NCBI GenBank assembly: GCA_964035545.1
Contig: OZ037767.1
Coordinates: forward strand, 14,945,998-15,005,997
Length of the DNA: 60,000 nucleotides
Direction: 5' to 3'
Origin: Bugula neritina
Taxonomy: Eukaryota > Bryozoa > Gymnolaemata > Cheilostomatida > Bugulidae
Positions 11,801-19,936 of this stretch are shown here, one piece after another. Numbering within the stretch: the first letter of the stretch is position 1; each line of letters begins with the position of its first letter. The position numbers and the translations under genes were made by a program. The notes below the pieces were generated by a model, which was not told the origin of the DNA, ran no database searches, and worked only from the letters and a program-made list of their open reading frames with translations.

Positions 11801-13489
11801 TAACTAGACCACTCCCCTATTCACTAGACCACTCCCCCTATTCACTAGACCACTCCCCCTATTCACTAGACCACTCCCCTTATTCACTATACCACTCCCC
11901 CTATTCACTAGACCACTCCCCCTATTCACTAGACCACTCCCCTATTCACTAGACCACTCCCCTATTTACTAGACCACTCCCTCTATTCACCAGCAGCTCC
12001 GCTATGAGTCATCACTCACCAGGTTATCAATGAGAAGCCGCTGCCGCTTCTCCTTCTCCAACTTCTCCCTCTCCAGCTGCCTCATGACGTCTGAAACTGA
12101 AGAGTTGACCTTATTGGCAGCCTCCACAGCTATGCAGTTCTCTATGTGCAGCTCATCTGCTGACTGCAACAGACAACACTTTGTATCTCCAGCATTAAAG
12201 AGCAGCTTACTATGACTTGATACTCTTTATTATATACTATACTATTACTATAACTATATTCTGATCTATTAGAAACAACTGAAATTATATGGAAACACAC
12301 AAAAACCACTGAATTACTGTTTATTTTGATCTACCAGCCACTATAAAACTGTGCGAACAACTAGTGTAGGACTATAAATATAACCACATGTGCAGACTGC
12401 AGCTAGCAACTCTGAACATACACCAGATCATGCTCTATTCAATCTGTTATAGACACTGCCAAAAGTATTTTAGTTTACACAGAGATCAGGGATAACTCCT
12501 AATAACTCACTTTTTTAAACTTGTTGTGCGCTATTAGCTCTTTGTTTTCTTTTTTGTAAGCTTCTACTTTCTTTTTCGTACTTTCCACATCAACACCATT
12601 CACGAGATTAAATACTAAAACACAATCGTGAACAAAAACATCATATCAGATTGTAGCCTATAGCCATCGAATTTAGACTAACATGCAGATAAAACAACAC
12701 AACAATAAAGTTCGCAGTACTGTCTCATCATCCAGAAAGAAAACAATAGAAAATTAGGCCCAAAGTTCTAAGCTTGTCACAGTTCTAAATTGTAAAGTAA
12801 ATAAATATGCATAATCTGACAAGATAAACATATAAAGATGATAAGACGTATAAATACACATACTGATTGTCTCCACTTCTTCTAAGTAGTCGTTGTATTC
12901 CCTGAGAGTACTAAAGTTGTCTTCTTTTAAATTATAACTAAAGATAAACAAGGAAATACCATTTAAACTGGCTGCTAGGCAGATTTAGAATATTGTATCA
13001 TCATATTTATTAACTTCTGAAACAACTATTAAAGAAAAAAAATTGAAGTGAGTTGCCTGAGATTATGCTGACTATTGAAGCTTCTAGCATGTTTGCTGGC
13101 AGTTAGAATTATGCATTTCTACTAAAATAGTTAATCTTGATAGGTGAAACCAGACATACTCTTTAAGTATTTTTCTTCTGATTTCAATTTCCTTTTCGAT
13201 GCTAGCATCTTCAAAAAACTGTAGTCGGAAGTTGGCTCGCCTCAAGCTGACATTGCATTCTGGGCAGAGACCACTTCCTCTGACAAATAGAAGCTCTACA
13301 CAGTTTTCACACCTACAATTTTAGGAAAATACTCTGACTATAAAACTTATTTTAAACAAAGTGAGCTGATAGAAGAGTAGTCAGATAAGCCACTTACAAA
13401 GCATGGCCACATACGTTCACCAGTAGCTTTAGGTTCGGGTTTCTGTATTTAGTGGTGCGACATCTCGGACAAATGGTGTCGTCATTCAT
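8812..13489 (-). CDS. MNAT1: CDK-activating kinase assembly factor MAT1
   Basis: Eight exons join in phase: 13489-13398, 13312-13160, 12937-12864, 12614-12511, 12163-12020, 11203-11069, 10514-10393 and 9001-8812. They encode 337 residues, against about 309 in human. MAT1 assembles CDK7 and cyclin H into the CDK-activating kinase and links it to TFIIH in the nucleus. Seen: an N-terminal C3HC4 RING ([31 protein letters not shown]), the following [14 protein letters not shown] segment, a charged coiled coil (about 110-220) and the conserved C-terminal block [17 protein letters not shown]. An acceptor-like ttacag sits just upstream of the ATG, so a 5'UTR intron is possible. Introns 5 and 7 carry long minisatellites, and intron 5 also carries a SINE. 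It is divergent from the SelL gene. Confidence 0.93.
9009..10366. repeat. Minisatellite (acagtatatagtatagtataat) filling MAT1 intron 7
   Basis: About 1.36 kb is made of 14-22-bp variants of a cagtata/tagtata unit. It fills nearly the whole of MAT1 intron 7, from about 25 nt after the donor to about 6 nt before the acceptor. The open frames through it (endless Tyr-Ile-Leu-Cys) are artefacts of the repeat. Confidence 0.95.
11335..11535 (+). mobile_element. tRNA-derived SINE, copy B (MAT1 intron 5)
   Basis: Same family as copy A: head GCAGCCGTGGTCTAGAGGTT, then the conserved gatgttggaaagagcat body and a catcagggtttctcacgaga tail. It is inserted antisense to MAT1. Confidence 0.8.
11643..11996. 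repeat. 20-bp minisatellite (cactagaccactcccctatt) in MAT1 intron 5
   Basis: About 17 copies lie in MAT1 intron 5 and end about 25 nt from the donor of exon 5. On the MAT1 strand some copies read TCTGGTGAATAG, which resembles the true donor CTG/GTGAGTG. Confidence 0.9.
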
Positions 13490-14980
13490 TTTTAATCTCT
13501 GTAACATTGAAGTACAATAAGCTACTTCCAAATATTATATGCAATAAATCTCAGAGCTTTTAGAGTTTACTATTGTCAAACTTTAGTTGAATTCATACAA
13601 AAAATTGATTTAACTATTTTTTCTATCCTACCTCGAAAGTGTCAAATTGATTGAATTTTAAATCTTATGTTTTAGGTCTTATTAAATTAGATAGTATTAC
13701 TATTAGTATTACTATTACTATTAGTAATACTAATAGTAATAGTATTAGTGTATAAGTATTACCGTAAGACTAAATGTATTGGCATTACTATTAATAATAC
13801 TCAAACTTAAACTCATTTACTTTTAGTATAATAAATTAAATTATATATTTATATTATTATTAATAATAATATTATAATATTATTATTATATTTATTATTA
13901 ATTAATATTATCAACAATATGAAATTGAATATAAAATTAAATATCGACTATACCTATCAGTATAATATTAATAATATTATTGAGCCTATCATAATATTAG
14001 CAAACGTCGTTAAATTAAACACTAAGTCTAACATTAGCTTACAATAACTAATAAACATTGTCATAGACGTAGTACAACTACAATAATGAATAAAATTAAA
14101 TAGACAGTGTTATAATTAACTGCAACGCTTATACAATAAAAACTGATAAAGTTACTATGTAAGACTCGTTATTTCAAAATAGACAACTGGCCTTTACAGA
14201 TTTTCCTATAAATTTATATTCTCGAAAATCTTTGGGCGCATAGATTCCGGTTTTTAAATTCTCGTAGTTCAAAGGGCAACTTGAGGGTTGCACAAACTCA
14301 CTTGTTCACTTTGATTTTATCAGTATAAATGTGTCACCCAAGTTGACGCGTGTTTTAATTGTGTGTAACTGTATTTTGTAATTATTTTTATTCCTGGGAT
14401 AAATTTTGTATGTGTTTGATTGCCAATTTTGGAGACTACTGCCAAAAAGTAAAACATAAATAAGCATTTTCTTGAATAATTAAGCTAGCTGTAAGATTAT
14501 CATTAAGTGCAACTGTAAGACTAAGTCTAACTCTAAGTGAGTAAGACTAAGTGTAAGTCATGCTGATACTCACTTAGTGTTAGTCTTACAGTTACTGTGT
14601 TAGACTAAGACTTACAACACTTTTTTGTAGGTAACAACTTGCATAATTAATAAACTTAACCTTTATTAAAAAGAGATTTTTTCTTGCGTATGTTTAGAAT
14701 GTTTATGTTGCTTCTAGCTAAATCTATATTATTACATAATATAATTTACAACACTTGGGCATGTTGACCATTTCACACTGCTCTTAGGGTCATAATTATT
14801 TAGAATACAAAGTCAATTTAATCTGTTCTCTACTTAATTTTTTGTGAGTCTAATAGCAACTAACTTTTTATAAAGTTATAGTTATGCACACAGTATATCA
14901 CTGTATTGGGGCTTAAAAAATATAGTTTCAACTGCGAGTGTTTATTTTAGCAGACAATATTTGTTAGCAAACATCTTATT
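13490..14980. promoter_or_regulatory. Divergent promoter region between MAT1 and the SelL gene
   Basis: No coding sequence is seen in these 1.49 kb, which separate two divergent start codons and must hold both promoters. The region has a run of attactattagtatt-type repeats (about 13685-13765), AT-rich sequence to 14140, and an imperfect inverted repeat at 14511-14593 with arms starting AACTGTAAGACTAA. No clear TATA box can be assigned. Confidence 0.5.
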
Positions 14981-17264
14981 ATGGAGGTGAGAGATGTGTG
15001 CTCTAGTCTCTCCAATATAGTTTCTACAATTGAAAATACACTTTTTGAGGCTACTGGTTATATTCAAAGTGGTAAGCTGTATGTTAATAAAATCTCATTT
15101 TTTTATTTCGTTCTACTTGATTGCTGAATATTTAATTTTATGCAGAAGTCTAGTTTACCACCAGAAAACTTCTGCCTGAGATATTGTTTAGCAGTTGAAA
15201 GTTTTGCTATTCCAATCTTCTATATGCAGGGTCTCTGGAAGACTTTGTATCTAAAAAAGTCGGCTGTCTTTTTAAAGTAATCCGCTGTTATTCTGAGGAG
15301 TTCAAGAGGTGAGTTGAGATATTTTAGCAATTGTCGAGTGTTGATAATTTCGTTGCTGTCAGCTGTAATTGTTTCTATGATGTCATAGCTTGACGTAAAA
15401 CAAGTTCAAAGTAAAAGTTGCTCGCAGTTCTGTCATTGGGTGTATTCATTTTTCTGTGGGTATGTTCTTAGACTCAGTATCTCTACCAAACGAGAGTTGG
15501 ATGATTTCTGTCAAGGTCACTTCAGAGAAGTTGGAGTGCAACAGGCAGTTGCTGACTTAGATGAAGCAGAGGTACTCGTTCTATTCAGTAACCTTTGACC
15601 TTTGTTGGATTAGTCAGCAGTTAGATGTTTGCAATGGCTGATTACTTTGTTGAACCTTTTTGAAATGTGAACTTTAATAATTTATCAAATAGTTTTGACA
15701 GTGAAATAAGCTGAATAGCTTTGGAGTGTGCTAAACCTGAAAAATAATTGCCAGCATTGGGATTCGAACCCCAGACTTCCGGCTTGCAAGCAGGCGTGCT
15801 AACCATTACACTACGGGGACTACTAGGTAATCTCTTCATTACAAAACCCATTCACCCTAATCTCATTGATGAGTGGAACTCCCATTTCCTTTATTTTTCA
15901 GATTAAGTGGGAGGAGTTTCTTCAAGATGTAGACAAAAGATTATTGGGTTCGAATGATACGTCTGCAGCCCTGCCACGTGTGGGTGACCTGCTGACTCTA
16001 AACACAGTACTGACGGATGCACGCACCGAACAGGAAGTGGAAATACAAACATTGTTCAGAGGAGATCCGGTGCTGTTGATACTGCTGCGCCACTTTGCTT
16101 GACTACCCTGACGAGACCACGTAGCTGACGTCCTTGCTCGAAAGGTAGTCTGTAATATATATGTTACTATCTCTATAATATATGTGTTACTATCTGGGAT
16201 ATATATATTACTATCTATAACATATCTTGCTGTCTATAATATATGTTACTGTCTATAATATCTTTGGTGACATCCTCTTGCGACATGGTGGGTGATGATG
16301 TCGTAGGCTAGAGATTATTGGCAGCGTTGTTTGTTGTAGAATGAGTTGAGGTCAGCAAACATCGTGGTCATCTCTTTTGGAGTTGTTCAGGGAGCCAAGA
16401 AGTGGTTAGAAGAAACGAGATGCCCGTTTACTCTGCTTTTAGACCCGGAAAGAAAGTTGTACAAGTATGTGGGGCTGCAACGCTCACTCTATAAGGTGAG
16501 GCAACACTGCAGAACTACTGTATGGATACTCATGACTTGAAGCTTATATTGGTGTTCTGGGTTAATTCATCGTCTAGCTGGTGTTATACTGAATCCATCT
16601 AATACAACTTTTGTATTTTTCACAACTCAAGTTTTCAAAGCCAGTTAGAATGTATGATTTAAGTCAAGTCTTAGCAGCCGTGGTCTAGGGGTTAGAGGGT
16701 TTGCCTAGTAAGCACGAAGTCATGGGTTAGAGCTTGACAAAGGTCATTGATGATGTTAGAAAGAGCATCTAGTTATAATTGCTCTTGTGTCACATCTGAA
16801 TAAGTCCTTAGCCCGATTTAACAAAAAACCCATCAGTGGTTTTCTCACAGGAATGGTGACTATAAACTTGCGTGAGTCTTTATCAACTGTAAAAAGTGAT
16901 GGGCATTATGATTGTAAGTAAATCAACAGTGCAGTTATGTGCAGATTGCAGATAACCAAGTAATTGGTTTTCTTGACTCCATAGCAGGCCGTATTTTCAA
17001 AGAAACTTTTATTTTGGTAATTATAATGTAATCATGTTTCTTCACCAGACGTGGGGCTTGAAGAGTGTGATTTTCTATGCTGAGCAGATGTGCCAAGGGA
17101 GACAATTGCCAAAACCGTTTGAAAATGTTGAGGATGACCCTCATCAAATGGGTGGAGACTTTGTAATCAGTGGGAGTGGCCGATTCCTGCTGTTACACTG
17201 CAGTACTAATTCTACTGATAGGCCTAGTGTAGACACCATTCTGAATGTTCTAAATTCAGGCTAA
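14981..17264 (+). CDS. SelL: Selenoprotein L-type Prx-like2 thioredoxin-fold protein with two Sec codons (UxxU)
   Basis: Six exons join in phase: 14981-15071, 15230-15308, 15472-15571, 15902-16144, 16340-16495 and 17049-17264. They give 294 residues if two TGA codons (16100-16102 and 16109-16111) are read as selenocysteine. The family is Prx-like2/AhpC-TSA, thioredoxin-fold redox proteins whose active site is normally CxxC after RHF. Here it reads RHFA-U-L-P-U-RDHVADVL, the UxxU motif that defines selenoprotein L. Both TGAs lie inside exon 4, the frame stays open for 11 codons after them to a good donor, and the next exons continue the family sequence (NIVVISFGV, CPFTLLLDPERKLYKYVGL, MGGDFVISGSGR). 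A candidate SECIS hairpin and a poly(A) signal follow in the 3'UTR. The alternative, a doubly mutated pseudogene, is unlikely because all other codons and splice sites are intact. Confidence 0.88.
15728..15822 (-). mobile_element. tRNA-like SINE head or tRNA pseudogene (SelL intron 3)
   Basis: On the minus strand this reads GTCCCCGTAGTGTAATGGTT, then an anticodon-like arm, then GGGGTTCGAATCCC (box B). The 5' GTCCCCG does not pair with the 3' end (ATGCTGGCA), so a working tRNA acceptor stem is not possible. It differs from the other SINE heads in the window. Confidence 0.65.
16149..16266. repeat. Degenerate 20-23-bp AT repeat after the Sec exon donor
   Basis: Four to five diverged copies of a ctataatatatgttactat unit start four bases into SelL intron 4, next to the donor of the exon that carries both Sec codons. 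Confidence 0.6.
16672..16885 (+). mobile_element. tRNA-derived SINE, copy C (SelL intron 5)
   Basis: Head GCAGCCGTGGTCTAGGGGTT, then gatgttagaaagagcatcta, then a ttctcacaggaatggtgact tail. It is the same family as copies A, B and D. The box B is decayed (GGGTTAGAGCTT). Confidence 0.8.
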
Positions 17265-17635
17265 CTGTATTGGTTATTTTAAAAATTAATCCTGATGCAT
17301 TTTTTGATTTTGTTGCAACCAGAAAGCCTGCCTCAGTAAAGTTAATTTTTACAAACTCTCACTGGGAAAATAACTCCATTTCACTTGTAGTTTTCTGAAA
17401 AAATCGCCTAAAATAATGCTTTAAGCAAACTGATTACTAATTAGCTTTATTCAATGACAATCAAACAAACTTATGGTTTAAATTAAATTTCTTTTTACAC
17501 ATGAACTATTTTTGTACAGACGCATAAGATGTCCCCTGATACTGTAATAGTAATAGTTATCTCCCATGTACATATTTTCATTGGTACTTTGCAACACTAT
17601 TTGTATACTGGTATTTTATTCATATTTAGCTGATA

Positions 17636-17712
17636 TTAGTGTCTGTATAATGAAGCTTTTTATCCCATTCTTTACTGAGAAGATAAATAGTGGACAACTC
17701 CCAAGACACTAA
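17636..17712 (+). promoter_or_regulatory. Candidate SECIS element, form II, in the SelL 3'UTR
   Basis: The hairpin begins 372 nt after the stop codon. Helix I is TTAGTGTCT (17636-17644) with AGACACTAA (17704-17712), a perfect 9-bp pair. The core is ATGA (17650-17653) facing GGAC, which allows tandem G.A/A.G pairs at G52-A94 and A53-G93. Helix II is 17655-17664 with 17682-17691 (10 positions with one U.U mismatch). A 5' bulge CCA (17665-17667) follows, then a 4-bp helix III (TTCT/AGAA) and a 6-nt loop. Spacing and shape match a form II SECIS, except that the usual AA of the bulge is CC, a variant known in a few selenoprotein genes. Folding was done by eye. Confidence 0.65.
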
Positions 17713-17730
17713 ACATTTTGACTAGAAATT

Positions 17731-17736
17731 AATAAA
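17731..17736 (+). other. Poly(A) signal AATAAA of the SelL gene
   Basis: AATAAA lies 19 nt after the candidate SECIS, so the hairpin would be inside the mature 3'UTR. The stretch from here to 18139 is AT-rich and shows nothing further. Confidence 0.5.
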
Positions 17737-18139
17737 TAACCAGTTAAAATGGTGCCTGTTATTAAAACTGTGCATTGAAAATCTGCATTTAGTAATGAAT
17801 ATAACTAATGTGATGTTTTATACAGAGTTGCCTTTTCATGTAATTGCATTGCGGCTATACTTTGTACTATTGGGATGTAATAATACTAATCATTCGTGTA
17901 GATCATAATACCACAGCATACTACTGCTGTAGTTTACTGCAGCAAACCCTTAGACATAGTAGACACATTCTAGATAACTATAAGCATACAGTTTAATTAT
18001 TTAATAAAAAAGTTGGCTCTTAATATTGATATGATTATATATTTTAGAATGTTATTTTATATGTACATGAATATTTCAGGAAATATCTTGATAATGACAT
18101 GCAGACTTATAAACTAAAGAAGCTCCATGCATGATATAT

Positions 18140-19333
18140 TTAAACTAGTCTCCGAACAGGACTACCTACTGCTAAATTGATCTGCCCCTTAGCATACACA
18201 TCTGCAGTTTTAACGACAGTGTTCTTTGGTTCGGAAGGTAGTGCAGCGGGAACACATCCTTTAAGAGGATGCCACACACCAACTGTGTTAGCTGTGGTGG
18301 TTGTAGTTGAGAGTGCAGTGGCACAACATGGGGTCAAAGGTTGCACGGTCACAACCGGATGTTTCATCTCTCTACCGTGACCAGGAGTAAGTGAGAGTGG
18401 TGGTCGCGAGATGACTTTACTGAAGACACTCGGTTGGATTAGTTTTGATGATTCCCGTGTGTTTATAGCTGCTTCAAACCTGCACAGATCGCTTGTTCGT
18501 CCTGCAGATGGTAAAGCAGTAGTGGTGGGCTGCACAGAGCAGAGTTCTTTAGATTGCCCGGTGCTCCATTTTACAGGTGGCTTACCATCGCAATGCGGTT
18601 TATACGGCTCACCTGGAGATGTTGTGAATATTCGCTGAGCTCTTTCACTTCCCACAGCTTTTGTTGCTATGATTGGTGGTTGTTGCAAATTACGGACATT
18701 TAAAATTTCAGAAGAATTGTCAACAGAAATAAGATGTGAAGCTGGTGGTGGTTGCTCTTCATAGCTAAGAGGAGGCTGACATGGGATTCCGTCAACATCT
18801 ATTGAACTTAGCACAGTTGGTAGAGGGTTGTGCACCAAATAATGAGTAGGCAATGGCATGAAAACAGGATTGATGACTGAGTTGGAAAACAGTGGATCTT
18901 TCTTCTTCGCCAAAGTGGGAGGCATGTCAACAATCGTAGGCTTTTCTCCCGTTTTCAAACTTTGATCAATCATAAGTTTCTTTGGGGAGGAGAGGGTGTT
19001 CTTGCTTTTGACCAAATCACAGTCAACGACTTCATTAGAGTTCATTCTCATTGTAAATATTGCAGCATCAGCATTAAGTTTACTGCTGTACTTGTTTTCA
19101 CTTGAACTTACAGTTTTACTTGGAGTGTTTCTGTTTTGAATTTTGTTAGCGTCCTCACACAGCATTGGTTTGGCATCATCGTCTACTTGTTCGGGTTTTA
19201 GCTTCTTCTTGAGTTGCTCGATCTCATCTTTGTTAAGATTTGGCTGTTTTTGTAAATGTTGAGCCAAGAGTAATTTATACCTGTTAGTGCCTTGAACACC
19301 CGAGGGGCGAAGGTCATCTTGTCTTGACAGCAT
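18140..19333 (-). CDS. Unrecognised single-exon protein, 397 aa
   Basis: An uninterrupted 397-codon frame starts at an ATG (19333) in the context gaaaATG and ends at TAA (18142-18140). I do not recognise the family. The first 50 residues look folded and helical and are basic (NRYKLLLAQHLQKQ, then EIEQLKKKLKPEQ). The remainder is Ser/Thr/Pro-rich and probably disordered, with short proline runs and the end PVRRLV. There is no signal peptide or membrane segment. Codon usage looks normal, and frames of this length are rare in this AT-rich DNA except in repeats, so it is very likely a real gene or a large exon of one. It is convergent with SelL and lies downstream of pyruvate kinase on the same strand. 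Confidence 0.7.
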   Translation of the reverse strand: MLSRQDDLRPSGVQGTNRYKLLLAQHLQKQPNLNKDEIEQLKKKLKPEQVDDDAKPMLCEDANKIQNRNTPSKTVSSSENKYSSKLNADAAIFTMRMNSNEVVDCDLVKSKNTLSSPKKLMIDQSLKTGEKPTIVDMPPTLAKKKDPLFSNSVINPVFMPLPTHYLVHNPLPTVLSSIDVDGIPCQPPLSYEEQPPPASHLISVDNSSEILNVRNLQQPPIIATKAVGSERAQRIFTTSPGEPYKPHCDGKPPVKWSTGQSKELCSVQPTTTALPSAGRTSDLCRFEAAINTRESSKLIQPSVFSKVISRPPLSLTPGHGREMKHPVVTVQPLTPCCATALSTTTTTANTVGVWHPLKGCVPAALPSEPKNTVVKTADVYAKGQINLAVGSPVRRLV

Positions 19334-19936
19334 TTTCGGTTATTTTCAAAGTTTGACAATTTAGTAAATGAAATAAATATGAGAGTAAGAGAAAGTGTAG
19401 AATTAAGTAGTATAAAATCCAGTAGAAAATATAAATTCCTAACATAAGTGTGCTAAATGGCTGCACTAATATTTAAAATATTAGCTTCATGCATGACTGA
19501 ACGCTATAACTCAATGATTTTTTAGAATGTATAATTTTGCAACTCATTACTAGTCATTGCAGTTGTAACTAACATTTATAATTACGATCAATGACTACAG
19601 TTTGTAAACAAAATAAATTCCACATTTATTAAACTACAATTCAGTAACAAAAAACAGTGACAGAAATACCAAGAAAAGCTAAATTTTGTGAAGTTTAAAC
19701 AGCTGTTTGTATGTTATGGGTAGTTATGGTACTATATCAAGTGCCGTTGATCAAGATGGCAAAAATATTGAACACCACAAAACAAATGATTACATAATAT
19801 TCTGCGATCACCCGACAGCAATAAATATAGAAATAAACATGTAACTCAAATGATTATTCTAGCATATTCTGCTCTAACACATATAGGCAAATGAGCAGCT
19901 CACTTCTGCTGTAGTATTTTAGTGTTTAGTTACTCA
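19334..19936. other. Intergenic, between the 397-aa gene and pyruvate kinase
   Basis: AT-rich with no recognised coding sequence. It must contain the pyruvate kinase 3'UTR and the promoter of the 397-aa gene. Confidence 0.4.

Noticed and set aside
15740-15815. Functional tRNA gene on the minus strand
   Set aside because: The 5' and 3' ends cannot pair into an acceptor stem.
16100-16102. TGA as a premature stop making a truncated or dead Prx-like gene
   Set aside because: Frame, splice phases and family similarity all continue past it and past a second TGA at the exact CxxC positions, and a SECIS-like hairpin follows.
18177-18638. Two plus-strand frames of 67 and 75 codons
   Set aside because: They are shadows opposite the 397-residue minus-strand gene.
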